Shown: positions 46,180-56,272 of the stretch, one piece after another | Layout of the letters: every line of letters begins with the position of its first letter | Position numbering within the stretch: position 1 is the stretch's first letter | Source of the DNA: Ectopseudomonas chengduensis | GTDB taxonomy: Bacteria > Pseudomonadota > Gammaproteobacteria > Pseudomonadales > Pseudomonadaceae | Direction of reading: 5' to 3' | NCBI RefSeq assembly: GCF_015712065.1 | Contig: NZ_JACFYZ010000012.1 | Span: 78,916 to 142,915 of the forward strand | Length of the DNA: 64,000 nt | Position numbers and translations under genes: made by a program | The notes under the pieces: model-generated | The model's database searches: none | Told to the model about the DNA's origin: nothing | The model's input: the letters and a program-made list of their open reading frames with translations, nothing else

Positions 46180-46566
46180 ATGAGAAGAATTACCCCCCGA
46201 TTAGTCCCGCTGCTCGCCAGTGCCCTGCTGAGCTGGCCCCTGCTGGGCCTGGCGGCCGAACCGGCGATGGAGAAGGACGGCATGCTGGTGGATGCCAAGG
46301 GCATGGCGCTCTACACCTACGACAAGGACGCCGCGGGCGTATCCAACTGCACGGGCCAGTGCGCGCAGAACTGGCCGCCACTGAAGGCTGAGGCTGGGGC
46401 CAAGGCCGAAGGCGAGTGGAGCCTGGTCAAGCGCGACGACGGCACCCTGCAGTGGGCCTATGACGGCAAGCCGCTGTACACCTTCATCAACGACAAGCAG
46501 CCCGGTGAGGTCACGGGCGATGGCAAGATGGGCGTCTGGCACGTCGCCAAGCCGGAAGCCTACTAA
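46180..46566 (+). CDS. Secreted lipoprotein-repeat (COG4315-type) protein
   Basis: 128 residues. Signal peptide ending GLAA. Two copies of the short repeat that defines this family: GMALYTYDKD--GVSNCTGQCAQNWPP and GKPLYTFINDKQPGEVTGD, each with the Y-x-[FY]-x-x-D pattern. The paired cysteines at the end of the first copy may form a disulfide. Function unknown; members are abundant periplasmic proteins. Convergent with ubiA, whose end is shared by a hairpin. Confidence 0.85.
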   Translation: MRRITPRLVPLLASALLSWPLLGLAAEPAMEKDGMLVDAKGMALYTYDKDAAGVSNCTGQCAQNWPPLKAEAGAKAEGEWSLVKRDDGTLQWAYDGKPLYTFINDKQPGEVTGDGKMGVWHVAKPEAY

Positions 46567-46582
46567 TCCCCCATCATTCCAG

Positions 46583-46608
46583 GCGCTGCGCTGGTTTCAG
46601 CGCAGCGC
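46583..46608. terminator. Ten-base-pair hairpin between convergent genes
   Basis: GCGCTGCGCT and AGCGCAGCGC pair around GGTTTC. It overlaps the ubiA stop codon, so it may be a terminator for the rightward gene or a repeat; no T-run follows. Confidence 0.4.
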
Positions 46609-47487
46609 GTAGTCGGCGACCAGGCCGACGAAGATCGCCAGCCCCGCCCAGTGGTTGTGCAGGAAGGCGTTGAAGCACACCAGCGGCTCGCGACGGCAGG
46701 TCACGTGGAACTCCCAGGCGAAGCAGGCGGCGGCCGCCAACAGGCCGAGGTGGAAGTACAGGCCCAGCTCGAAGCGCGCGCCAGCCAGCAGCAGGCAGAG
46801 CAGCGCCAGCCCCTGCAGGATGGCGATGATCAGGCGGTCGGCGTCGCCGAACAGGATGGCGGTGGACTTCACCCCGATCTTCAGGTCGTCCTCACGGTCG
46901 GCCATGGCGTAGTAGGTGTCGTAGGCCACGGTCCACAGCAGGTTGGCGATGTACAGCAGCCAGGCTTCAGGTGGCAGGCTGCCGGTTTCGGCGGTGAAGG
47001 CCATCGGCATACCCCAGGAGAATGCCGCGCCGAGCACCACCTGCGGGTAGAAGGTGTAGCGCTTCATGAAGGGGTAACAGGCTGCCAGCGCCAGGCCACC
47101 GAAGGACAGCCAGATGGTGGTGGCATTGGTGAACAGCACCAGCACGAAACTCATCGCCACCAGCACGGCGAACAGCACCAGCGCCTCGCGCGGCTGGATC
47201 TTGCCGCTGGCCAGCGGGCGCGCCCTGGTGCGGCTGACGTGACCGTCGAAGTTGCGGTCGGCGTAGTCGTTGATCACGCAACCGGCGGCGCGCATCAGGA
47301 TCACGCCAGCGACGAAGATGAACAGGTTCTTCGCGCTCGGCACGCCTTCGGCAGCCACCCACAGCGCCCACAAGGTCGGCCACAACAGCAGATAGATGCC
47401 GATGGGCTTGTCCAGGCGCATCAGCTGAATGAAGTCCCAGGCGCGCGGGTGCAGGCGGGTGGTCGATTGCAGCAGGCGGGTGTACAT
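46597..47487 (-). CDS. ubiA: 4-hydroxybenzoate octaprenyltransferase
   Basis: 296 residues, integral membrane UbiA prenyltransferase with about eight spans. The two Asp-rich motifs are NDYADRNFD (about residue 72) and YDTYYAMADREDD (about 190). It attaches the polyprenyl tail to 4-hydroxybenzoate, the second committed step of ubiquinone synthesis. It follows ubiC on the same strand with a 258-bp gap of repeats, rather than the tight spacing seen in some relatives. Confidence 0.96.
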   Translation of the reverse strand: MYTRLLQSTTRLHPRAWDFIQLMRLDKPIGIYLLLWPTLWALWVAAEGVPSAKNLFIFVAGVILMRAAGCVINDYADRNFDGHVSRTRARPLASGKIQPREALVLFAVLVAMSFVLVLFTNATTIWLSFGGLALAACYPFMKRYTFYPQVVLGAAFSWGMPMAFTAETGSLPPEAWLLYIANLLWTVAYDTYYAMADREDDLKIGVKSTAILFGDADRLIIAILQGLALLCLLLAGARFELGLYFHLGLLAAAACFAWEFHVTCRREPLVCFNAFLHNHWAGLAIFVGLVADYALR

Positions 47488-47745
47488 CAAAGCGTCTCCG
47501 TGCAGGTTGCGCGGATTATACGAGCAAGCGTGTGTGGGAGGCGCTTTAGCGTCGATGCTCACCGCCACAAGCGGTTCAACGCGTAGGGCATACTCGGCTT
47601 TGGCTTCCTGCGTCGCTCTACCTCCTGCATCCATGCAGTCGTCGCGAAGCAGTACGCCTTAGCGCGTAGGCGTACTCGCGAAGCAGTACGCCATGGGCCT
47701 GACAGACAACAGGGATAGCCTGAGTAGGCAATGGTAGTGCGAACC
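47488..47745. repeat. Repeat-rich spacer between ubiC and ubiA
   Basis: Contains CTCGGCTTTGGCTTCCTGC...TCCATGCAG, partly shared with 5045-5078, and a pair of GCGAAGCAGTACGCC repeats (47647 and 47686 areas) around GCGTAGGCGTAC. No gene is supported. Insertion of such elements has probably separated ubiC from ubiA. Confidence 0.55.
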
Positions 47746-48297
47746 CTACGCCTCGATACCCGCCGCCTGCCAAAAGGCTGGCAGAAACACCTCGGCCACC
47801 AATACGCCAAGCGCCCCCCGGCTGAAGCACGAGCGCCGCGCCCACAGGCGCTCTTCGCGAACCTCTGCCGGCAGCCAGGCCGCCGGATAGCGGCAGGCCT
47901 GCAACTCGCCGCGATCGAAGGCCCTGTCACTGAACAGCAGCTCACCCAGCGAGCGACTGCCCAGCTCCGCCAGATTCAGCCCGGAACCCTCCAGCACGCT
48001 GCGCGCGGCAACGCTACGGGCGAACACCCAGGGCTGCCCATGACCGCGCAGGTACACCTCGCGCACCCAGCCCTGGCTGCCATCGGCCACACCAAGCAAT
48101 GCGCACTCGTCCGCGCGCAAACGCTGCCAGCCTTCCTGCAACGGCGAGACCGAGAAGCCGTCATGCGACAGCGCGGTCAGGCGCCGGGTCAGCGAATCCT
48201 CGTTGAACAGCCAGTCGCGCACACCGGCACAAGGCTGCGGATGCAGCTGGGCATTGGTCAGCCAGCGCGGTGGATGGGCAAGAGCGGCGTGAGGCAC
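47746..48297 (-). CDS. ubiC: Chorismate-pyruvate lyase
   Basis: 183 residues. The short UbiC fold with WLFNEDSLTRRLTALSHDGFSVSPL, VREVYLRGHGQPWVFARSVA and LGELLFSD is clear. Converts chorismate to 4-hydroxybenzoate, feeding UbiA. The start appears to be GTG at 48297 with only a weak ribosome site; a slightly later start is possible. Confidence 0.9.
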   Translation of the reverse strand: MPHAALAHPPRWLTNAQLHPQPCAGVRDWLFNEDSLTRRLTALSHDGFSVSPLQEGWQRLRADECALLGVADGSQGWVREVYLRGHGQPWVFARSVAARSVLEGSGLNLAELGSRSLGELLFSDRAFDRGELQACRYPAAWLPAEVREERLWARRSCFSRGALGVLVAEVFLPAFWQAAGIEA

Positions 48298-48422
48298 GGA
48301 GAGAAATCACCACAGATCGAAAGCGCGCGAGTCTAGCACGCTGCGGCAGGCGCTTTGAGAGCGTGGCATGGCTGTGGGTTGGCCGGGCGGCGATCCGCTT
48401 CAGCCCATCAACGATGATCCGC

Positions 48423-48504
48423 GTGGGCTAAAGCCCACCCTACAAGGCCTAACTCATTGGAAGCGGGCGGCCTACTCAGGCCCGTAGGGTGGGCTTCAGC
48501 CCAC
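48423..48504. repeat. Inverted pair of GTGGGCTAAAGCCCACCCTAC elements
   Basis: The 21-base element at 48423-48443 and its near reverse complement at 48484-48504 form a potential long stem. It lies downstream of flgN and could end the leftward flagellar transcript. The same element occurs at 15214. Confidence 0.75.
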
Positions 48505-48532
48505 CAACGACAACCAGCGCAGGCGAAGTCAC

Positions 48533-48979
48533 TCAATACGGCTGCGGCGCGTACAACTGGGCCGAGCCCGGCTCGCCGAGCAGCTGTTCGAGAATCTCGT
48601 GGTGCATGGCCAGCAGCTTGCCGTTGCGCTCGTTCAGGCGTTTGCACTGGCCGGCCAGTTGGCCGAGCTGCTCCCAGGTGTGAGCAAGGTGATTGCGCTG
48701 GCTCTGGGGATAATACGCCAGCAGCTTCTGCATCGCGCTATGACCGCTACCCAGCGCGAAGGCAGTCAGTACCTTGCTGCGGCGTTCGGCGCGGGCCTTG
48801 GCCTGGTCGACCAGCGGCAGGATCTGCTCGTTGAGCAGATCGATCTGCTGACTGTCGCGCTTGAGCAACTGCTGATACAGCTCCTGCATCAACCCACGCA
48901 GAACCAGGTAGTCGGCGCAGTCCTGTTCCAGGTCCTGCTCGACGACCAGCAGCAGCTGTTGCTCACGCGCGGTGGTCAC
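48533..48979 (-). CDS. flgN: Flagellar chaperone FlgN (secondary system)
   Basis: 148 residues, all-helical, with the coiled Leu/Gln-rich character of FlgN and no other recognisable domain. Identified mainly from position directly after flgM, as in known flgM-flgN pairs, and from size. FlgN is the export chaperone for the hook-filament junction proteins FlgK and FlgL. The GTG start overlaps the flgM stop (GTGA), showing translational coupling. Its clients are not encoded in this window. Confidence 0.7.
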   Translation of the reverse strand: MTTAREQQLLLVVEQDLEQDCADYLVLRGLMQELYQQLLKRDSQQIDLLNEQILPLVDQAKARAERRSKVLTAFALGSGHSAMQKLLAYYPQSQRNHLAHTWEQLGQLAGQCKRLNERNGKLLAMHHEILEQLLGEPGSAQLYAPQPY

Positions 48980-49254
48980 GCATCGCTACCGCTGTGATAG
49001 GTCAGCATGCTGCCGGCCAGCGCGGCCGGATCGCTGCTCAGTTCGCCGCGGGCCAGCGCCGCCTTGAGCTGGGCAACCTTGTCCAGGTCGACTTCGGGGA
49101 GGCTGCGCAAGGCGTCTTGCAGCTGCTCCAGACTCGGCTCCTGGCTGACACTCGCACGGGCATTGCCGCTCGACTGCGCACGGGCGCTCTGTACCTGTGC
49201 CGGAGCGTCGCTGGCCGGGTTAAGGCTGGGCTTGAGATGCCTGCTGATTTCCAT
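48976..49254 (-). CDS. flgM: Anti-sigma-28 factor FlgM (secondary system)
   Basis: 92 residues. The unstructured N-terminal half is rich in Ala, Ser and Gln; the C-terminal half has the FlgM signature VDLDKVAQLKAALARGELSSD followed by PAALAGSML, which binds FliA-type sigma factors. It implies that this flagellar set uses a dedicated or shared sigma-28. Coupled to flgN by overlapping stop and start. A weak sigma-28-like sequence lies upstream, so the pair may have its own promoter. Confidence 0.85.
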   Translation of the reverse strand: MEISRHLKPSLNPASDAPAQVQSARAQSSGNARASVSQEPSLEQLQDALRSLPEVDLDKVAQLKAALARGELSSDPAALAGSMLTYHSGSDA

Positions 49255-49265
49255 GATTCGAATCC

Positions 49266-49310
49266 AACTCGCGTGGTGTTATGACCTAAGAGCGACCGGG
49301 CGCGGCAAGA
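49266..49310 (-). promoter_or_regulatory. Weak sigma-28-like promoter for flgMN
   Basis: On the minus strand TTTAAGTTCTTG then GTCGCTCT, about 12 bases apart, resembles TAAAGTTT-N11/12-GCCGATAA with several mismatches in the -10. Low confidence. Confidence 0.25.
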
Positions 49311-49331
49311 ACTTAAACGCGTCGTGCAAAA

Positions 49332-49757
49332 TTAACCGACCTGGGCTCGCCACCAGGCCTGCGCGGCCAGGCCATCCTGGATCTTCTGCTCCTGACGGGC
49401 AAGCAGATCCTGCCACTCGCCCATCTTGCCCTCGAGAAACTGGGTGATGACCTTCTCGCTGCGCATCGCCGCCAGCAGTTCGCCCTGAATGCGCGCTAGG
49501 TTCTCCTCGGCCAGCGCCAGCTCGCGGCGCTGCAGTTCGACCATCTTGTACAGCGTTGCCTTGTAGCGCTGCTGGTTGTCGCGCTGCAGCGGCGTGGTCA
49601 TCGGTACGCTGAAACCGCACAAGCGACTGAGCCCGGTGATGTTGTTGCGATAACGCTGACACAGGTTCTGCTGATAGCTGACCCGCCCGAGCATCTGCTG
49701 CACACGGTTGCCACGCAGGCTGGCCAGACGGCCGAGCACTTCCAGCTGTTCTTTCAT
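49332..49757 (-). CDS. fliJ: Flagellar export chaperone FliJ
   Basis: 141 residues, a long antiparallel coiled coil from end to end (QQNLCQRYRNNITGLSRLCG, LQRRELALAEENLARIQGEL), as expected of FliJ, the stalk-like regulator of the export ATPase. The ATG overlaps the fliI stop by four bases (ATGA), so translation is coupled to fliI. Identified by size, coiled coil and place in the operon. Confidence 0.85.
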   Translation of the reverse strand: MKEQLEVLGRLASLRGNRVQQMLGRVSYQQNLCQRYRNNITGLSRLCGFSVPMTTPLQRDNQQRYKATLYKMVELQRRELALAEENLARIQGELLAAMRSEKVITQFLEGKMGEWQDLLARQEQKIQDGLAAQAWWRAQVG

Positions 49758-51070
49758 TTGATGATGCTCTGCAAGGTGGCGATGCTGGCGCCGAGCTCGG
49801 CGCCAGTGCCGACCTCCTGACGCAGGAAGCGCTCGAGGCTGGGCGCCAGCTGCACGGCGCGGTCGGTCTTGGCGTCCATGCCCGGCGTGTAGCCGCCGAG
49901 CGGGATCAGCTCCTTGATCTTCTCGAAGGTGCTGTAGAACTCCTTGAACTGCCGCCCGGCCGCCAGATGCGCAGCCTCGCCGACCTGGCTCATGCAGCGA
50001 CTGACCGATGCGGAAATGTCGATGGCAGGGTAGTGGCCGACGTCGGCCAGGCGCCGCGACAGCACGATATGGCCGTCGAGAATCGCCCGCGCGCAGTCGA
50101 CGATCGGGTCCTGATGGTCGTCGCCTTCGGCCAGCACGGTGTAGATGGCACTGAGGCTGCCGCTACCGCTCTCACCGTTGCCAGCGCTTTCCACCAACTC
50201 CGGCAGCATGCCGAATACCGACGGCGGATAGCCTTTGGTCGCCGGCGGCTCGCCGAGGGCCAGGGCGATCTCGCGCTGGGCCATGGCATAGCGGGTCAGC
50301 GAGTCGACCAGCAGCAGCACGTCCTGGCCCTGATCGCGAAAATAGGCAGCGATGCTGTGGCACAGCTCGGTGGCCTTCAGGCGCATCAGCGGTGATTCGT
50401 TGGCCGGCGCCACGACGACCACGGCCTTGCGCAGCCCTTCTTCGCCGAGGGAATGCAGGATGAATTCCTGCACCTCACGCCCGCGCTCACCGATCAGCCC
50501 GACCACCACCACATCGGCCTTGGTCTGCCGGGTGATCATCCCCAACAGCACGCTCTTGCCCACCCCTGAGCCGGCGAACAGGCCGACGCGCTGACCCTTG
50601 CCAAGGGTCAGCAGACCATTGATGGCGCGCACGCCAACATCCAGCGCGGCCTCCACCGGACGACGGCGGAGCGGGTTGACCCTGGGCAGCTCGACCGGCA
50701 ACGGGTCGCGCCCACTGAGCTTGCCGCGCTCATCCAGCGGCTCGCCGAGGCCGTTGACCACGCGCCCTAACCAGGACTCGTCGATCTGCAGCAGCGCTTC
50801 GTCCTTGGCCGGGAACACCCGCGAGCCGGCGGCCAGGCCGACCGGCTTCTTGAACGGCATCAGGTAGGTGATATCGCGGTTGAAGCCGACCACCTGAGCA
50901 TCCAGCAGGCTGCCGTCGGCCTGCTCGACGCGGCAGCGCTGGCCGGTGCTGCGCTGGCAGCCGAGGCTCTCCAGCAGCATGCCGGAGACCCGCACCAGAC
51001 GCCCGGCCACCTTGGCCAGTTGCACGCCATCGAGCGAGCGCAGCGCTTCGTCGAGCTTGTAATCCAGCAT
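49754..51070 (-). CDS. fliI: Flagellar type III export ATPase FliI
   Basis: 438 residues. Walker A GLFAGSGVGKS near 165, Walker B VLLLVDSLTRYA near 250 and the catalytic GLIGERGREVQEF are intact. The protein energises unfolding of export substrates beside the proton motive force. Placement between fliH and fliJ, with a six-base gap to fliH and an overlap with fliJ, is the flagellar rather than the injectisome order. Confidence 0.96.
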   Translation of the reverse strand: MLDYKLDEALRSLDGVQLAKVAGRLVRVSGMLLESLGCQRSTGQRCRVEQADGSLLDAQVVGFNRDITYLMPFKKPVGLAAGSRVFPAKDEALLQIDESWLGRVVNGLGEPLDERGKLSGRDPLPVELPRVNPLRRRPVEAALDVGVRAINGLLTLGKGQRVGLFAGSGVGKSVLLGMITRQTKADVVVVGLIGERGREVQEFILHSLGEEGLRKAVVVVAPANESPLMRLKATELCHSIAAYFRDQGQDVLLLVDSLTRYAMAQREIALALGEPPATKGYPPSVFGMLPELVESAGNGESGSGSLSAIYTVLAEGDDHQDPIVDCARAILDGHIVLSRRLADVGHYPAIDISASVSRCMSQVGEAAHLAAGRQFKEFYSTFEKIKELIPLGGYTPGMDAKTDRAVQLAPSLERFLRQEVGTGAELGASIATLQSIIK

Positions 51071-51076
51071 GCGCGA

Positions 51077-51769
51077 TCAGGCCTCGGTCAGATGCAGATG
51101 TTCGGCCAGGGTGTCGATGCAGGCATCCAGACGCTGCTGGCAACCCACGTCAGCCTCGGCCTGCGGCGTGACCACGCGGCACTCACCCAGTGCCAGGCGC
51201 TCGTCGGCCACCAGCTTCCAGTTCGCCGCGCGCTCCGGCGCCAGCGCCTTGATCCGCGCGTATTCTTCGGGGCTGAGCAATACCTGCACGTCCTCGGGCT
51301 CGCCCGGCATGCTGGTCAGGGCCTCCTCGACCAGCGCCAGCAACTGGGTCGGATGCAGCGTGAGTTCGCAGCGGATGACCTGCTGCGAGACCTTCTTGAC
51401 CAGCTCGAGCAGTTCCTGACGACGCTTGTGCTCCAGCTCGCCCAGGTACTGTTCGACCTTCTCGCTGATCTGCTGCAGCGGCCGTGCGGCCAGTTCGAAT
51501 TCGCGACGGCCCTCACTGCGCCCCTGCTCGCGCCCAAGCTTCAGCCCTTCGTCGCGACCCTGCTCGAAGCCAGCCTGACGCCCGGCCTCCTCGCCCTGCT
51601 GCAGGCCGTCCTGGTAACCCTTTTCGATGCCCTGCTGAAAGCCATCGGCCATGGCTCGCTGCAGGCCGGCGGCATCGCCGCTCCAGTCCACGGCTGGCTG
51701 GCTGCTGCGCGGGGGGAAGCGATAGGCGCGCCACGGGCGGGCGTCGCCGCTGATCACCTTGACCGTCAT
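51077..51769 (-). CDS. fliH: Flagellar assembly protein FliH
   Basis: 230 residues from the ATG at 51769, one base after the fliG stop (TGAGATG). The N-terminal third has a run of Gly-x3-Gly repeats (GFQQGIEKGYQDGLQQGEEA and so on), the hallmark of FliH, followed by a coiled C-terminal domain. It regulates FliI and links the ATPase to the C ring via FliN. Confidence 0.92.
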   Translation of the reverse strand: MTVKVISGDARPWRAYRFPPRSSQPAVDWSGDAAGLQRAMADGFQQGIEKGYQDGLQQGEEAGRQAGFEQGRDEGLKLGREQGRSEGRREFELAARPLQQISEKVEQYLGELEHKRRQELLELVKKVSQQVIRCELTLHPTQLLALVEEALTSMPGEPEDVQVLLSPEEYARIKALAPERAANWKLVADERLALGECRVVTPQAEADVGCQQRLDACIDTLAEHLHLTEA

Positions 51770-51770
51770 C

Positions 51771-52835
51771 TCATTCCACCGTCTGTTCGCGGAACAGCTG
51801 CACCTGCAGCTCGCCACTGGCCGACATTTCGCGGACCACGGCCATGATGTCCTTGCGCACCTGCTCGACGCGGCTCAACGGCACCGGGCCCTGGCGGCGG
51901 TTGATCGACTCCATCTGCTGCGCCTGGCGCTTGGGCATGGCACCGGTGATAGCCCGTACCAGCTCGGGCTCGGCACCCTTGAGGGCGACCACCCACTCTT
52001 CCAGCGGCACGGCTTCGAGCAGCGCCTGCAGCACGTCCTGGTTTTGCCGCGAGAGGATGAAGAAGTCGTACATTTCATCCTCGATGCGCTCGACCAGCTG
52101 ATCGTCATGGGCGCGCAGCAGCTCGAACATCTGCCCGCGATCACCCTTGAAGCGGTTCATGATGTCCGCCGCCTGCTTGACCCCGCGCACCTGCGAACCC
52201 TGGGTGCTGAGCACCGCCAGGCTGCGCTCGATCAACTGCTCCAGCTCGGCGATGACGTCGCTGTTGACCTCGTTGAGGTTGGCGATGCGATAGAGCAGCT
52301 CGTCCTGACGCTCCTTGGGCATGCATTCGAGCACTTCGCTGGCCATGCCGGGCGGCAGGAAGGCGAGGAACACCGCCTGCATCTGCGCGTGCTCCTTGGC
52401 GATCAGCGCGGCGAACTGCTTGGGGTCGAGCCACTCCATCTTGGCCATCTTGGCGCGAATCTCCTCGCCGTAGATGCTGTCGAGCAGCGAGCGGGTGATT
52501 TCGCTACCCAGCGCCTTGCTGAGCATGCCGTCGAGGTAGCCACGCGAGGCGCCCTTGATGCTGCTCTGCTCCTTGTAGTCCTCGAAGAAGCGACCGATGA
52601 CATCGGAAACCATCGGTTGCTTGACGTTGGATAGCCGCGCCATCGCCTGGCTGATGCTGACGATCTCCTCGCGCGAGAAGTGCTTGAGCACGCCGGCAGA
52701 AATCTCGTCACCCATGCTCAGCATGAGAATGGCGGCCTGCTCGGACGTGCTCAGCGAGCGCTTCTGCACGCGCAGGCGCATTTCCTTGGCGGTGGAACCA
52801 CCGCGGCCGTCAGGCTGGGTTGAGGTCTCGTTCAT
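51771..52835 (-). CDS. fliG: Flagellar motor switch protein FliG
   Basis: 354 residues. Three FliG domains can be followed: SEQAAILMLSMGDEISAGVLKHF (N), the middle EHPQ-like segment written here FLAFLPPGMASEVL, and the C-terminal LEEWVVALKGAEPELVRAITGAMPKRQA. The C-terminal charged residues that meet the stator are conserved in outline. The start overlaps the fliF 3' end by 26 bases. It is about 20 residues longer at the N terminus than many FliGs. Confidence 0.95.
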   Translation of the reverse strand: MNETSTQPDGRGGSTAKEMRLRVQKRSLSTSEQAAILMLSMGDEISAGVLKHFSREEIVSISQAMARLSNVKQPMVSDVIGRFFEDYKEQSSIKGASRGYLDGMLSKALGSEITRSLLDSIYGEEIRAKMAKMEWLDPKQFAALIAKEHAQMQAVFLAFLPPGMASEVLECMPKERQDELLYRIANLNEVNSDVIAELEQLIERSLAVLSTQGSQVRGVKQAADIMNRFKGDRGQMFELLRAHDDQLVERIEDEMYDFFILSRQNQDVLQALLEAVPLEEWVVALKGAEPELVRAITGAMPKRQAQQMESINRRQGPVPLSRVEQVRKDIMAVVREMSASGELQVQLFREQTVE

Positions 52836-54495
52836 TACGCCCTATCCACTGTTTGATGACTTCCGAGACACGCTCGGGATCGTTCTTGGCCAGCATCTGC
52901 AGGTGTTCGATCTGTAGCTCCAGACCCGAGCCGGGCGCCGGCAGGCGAATCTCCGACAGAGGGTTGAGTTCGCCGAGCACGGTAGCGCTCGGCGCATCGT
53001 CGCCAACGCGCGCCAACAGGCGTTCGGCTGCGCGCTCGGCGTGCAGCGCCAGCTGGTCGTCACCCTCGACCGCCACAGGCACACCAGGCTGGCTGCGCTG
53101 GCTCAGGCTGCGCACCGCAGGGCGCACCACCATCAGCAACAGCAGCAGGCTGATCAGGGCGAACACGCCGAGCTTGGCCAGGTCGTGCACCTTGGCGTTT
53201 TCCCACCAGGGCAGCAGTTCGTTGCCGGCACTGCCGATACCGGCATCGGTGAAGGGGAAGACGCTCAGTGTCAGCAGATCACCGCGCGCCTGATTGAAGC
53301 CCACTGCGCTCTTGACCATCGCCGTAAGCTCCTCGCGTGCCTCGGGCGTCCAGCCACCCTCTGGCGCCACGGCAGCATTGAGCACCACGGCGATGCTCTG
53401 CTGACGCAGGCTGAAAGGTGCATGCTTGACGTGAGTGACGCTCTGGTCGTAATCCAGCTGGCGGTTGGATTCCTTGCGCAGCGAGGTCGCCGCCTGGTTG
53501 CCATTTTCGGTCTGAGCCCCAGCCTGCGCCTGATCGGCAGGCGGCTCCGGCGCAGGCTGCGGCGGCCGGTTAGCCAGCGAGCCAGGGACGCCGAGAGCCA
53601 GCTGGTCGAGCACGCTCTCGTCGCGCAGCACTTCATTGCGCAGGCGCGGCGTCTCGCCGTAGGACTGGAAGGTCTCTTCCTTCTGACTGAAGTCGATATC
53701 GGCGGACACGCTGATACGGTAGTTACCGCCGCCGAGTACCGGTGCCAGCACCGCCTCGGCATTGGCCACGGCCTTGCTCTGGTAGTCGTCGACCACCTGC
53801 CAGTTCTGCACCGGGCCGCCCAGCGTGTCGATACCGCGCGACAGCAGTGCGCCGTACTGATCGACGACCTGCACATTGCCGGCATCGAGCTGCGGCACGC
53901 TGCCAGCCACCAGATTGACGATGGCGCTGACCTGCTCCGGCGCCAGCTTGTAGCCAGGTGCCAGTTGTAGCATCACCGAGGCCTTGCCCGGCTCGCGCTT
54001 GCCGACCACGAAGGAGCTGCTCTCCTGCAGCGCCAGGTGCACACGGGCACCCTCCACGCCCTTGAGCGCCATCACCGTACGCGCCAGCTCACCCTCCAGG
54101 CTGCGCTTGAGGCGCACATCCTGGACAAACTGGCTGGTGCCCAGTGGCTCGTCCTTGTCGAACAGCTCATAGCCGGCCGGTACCTTGACCTGCACGCCCT
54201 TGGCTGCCAGCAACATACGCGCGCGGCCAAGCTGATCCTCGCGCACCAGCACCTGACCGCTCTGCGGATGCAGGCGGTAGCTGATCGCATCACCGTCGAG
54301 CACCTGCATCACCTCGGCGGCCGGATAGGCCTCGCCACTGCCATACAGTGGACGGAACGAGCCCTGGTCGCGCCAGAGGTAGAACACCACACCAACCGCC
54401 AGCAAGGCGGCGATCAGCGCGAGGCCGATCAGGGTCATGCGTGGATCGAGTTTCAGCCCGTGTTCAGGCAGCTTGCTTCTTATGGTCTGCAGCAC
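52810..54495 (-). CDS. fliF: Flagellar MS-ring protein FliF
   Basis: 561 residues. First membrane span at about 20-42, YscJ/FliF ring-building domain (about 45-215, with RARMLLAAKGVQVKVPAGYE), a Pro/Ala/Gln-rich loop, a second span (about 440-460) and the C-terminal FliG-binding tail (RVSEVIKQWIG). Starts with GTG at 54495 after GGGGA. The MS ring is the base on which the flagellum assembles. 19-bp gap from fliE. Confidence 0.95.
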   Translation of the reverse strand: MLQTIRSKLPEHGLKLDPRMTLIGLALIAALLAVGVVFYLWRDQGSFRPLYGSGEAYPAAEVMQVLDGDAISYRLHPQSGQVLVREDQLGRARMLLAAKGVQVKVPAGYELFDKDEPLGTSQFVQDVRLKRSLEGELARTVMALKGVEGARVHLALQESSSFVVGKREPGKASVMLQLAPGYKLAPEQVSAIVNLVAGSVPQLDAGNVQVVDQYGALLSRGIDTLGGPVQNWQVVDDYQSKAVANAEAVLAPVLGGGNYRISVSADIDFSQKEETFQSYGETPRLRNEVLRDESVLDQLALGVPGSLANRPPQPAPEPPADQAQAGAQTENGNQAATSLRKESNRQLDYDQSVTHVKHAPFSLRQQSIAVVLNAAVAPEGGWTPEAREELTAMVKSAVGFNQARGDLLTLSVFPFTDAGIGSAGNELLPWWENAKVHDLAKLGVFALISLLLLLMVVRPAVRSLSQRSQPGVPVAVEGDDQLALHAERAAERLLARVGDDAPSATVLGELNPLSEIRLPAPGSGLELQIEHLQMLAKNDPERVSEVIKQWIGRNERDLNPA

Positions 54496-54514
54496 GCGTC
54501 AGTCCCCGATCCGC

Positions 54515-54850
54515 TTACAGCGGCATCTTCATGATGTCGTCGAAAGCGCTGGATAGCTTGTTGCGCACCTGCATCAGCGCGCTGAACGAAACGCTGGCCT
54601 TCTGGCTCTCGATCATCGCCCCCACCAGGTCATCGCTCTGCCCGCTGTCCACGGCGGCCATCAACTCGCCGGAACGATGCTGCTGCGCGTCCACCGCACG
54701 CACCGCATTGTCGAAAGCCGCAGCAAACCCAGGCTCGCCAGGCTGCACGGCAAAGGCTTGCGCCGGCTTGATCGGCATCGCTTCGCTGAGGTTCTTCAGC
54801 TGCTCCATACGGCCCAGCAGGTCCTGCTGCACCTGGCTAATCGAATTCAT
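54515..54850 (-). CDS. fliE: Flagellar hook-basal body protein FliE
   Basis: 111 residues. C-terminal FliE signature MIESQKASVSFSALMQVRNKLSSAF is clear; the N terminus is variable as in the family. Joins the MS ring to the rod. First structural gene after the lafK-like regulator, 12 bp from its stop, fitting the lateral-flagella order lafK-fliE-fliF-fliG. Confidence 0.92.
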   Translation of the reverse strand: MNSISQVQQDLLGRMEQLKNLSEAMPIKPAQAFAVQPGEPGFAAAFDNAVRAVDAQQHRSGELMAAVDSGQSDDLVGAMIESQKASVSFSALMQVRNKLSSAFDDIMKMPL

Positions 54851-54862
54851 CCTTTGCTTCTC

Positions 54863-56272
<1,410 letters not shown>

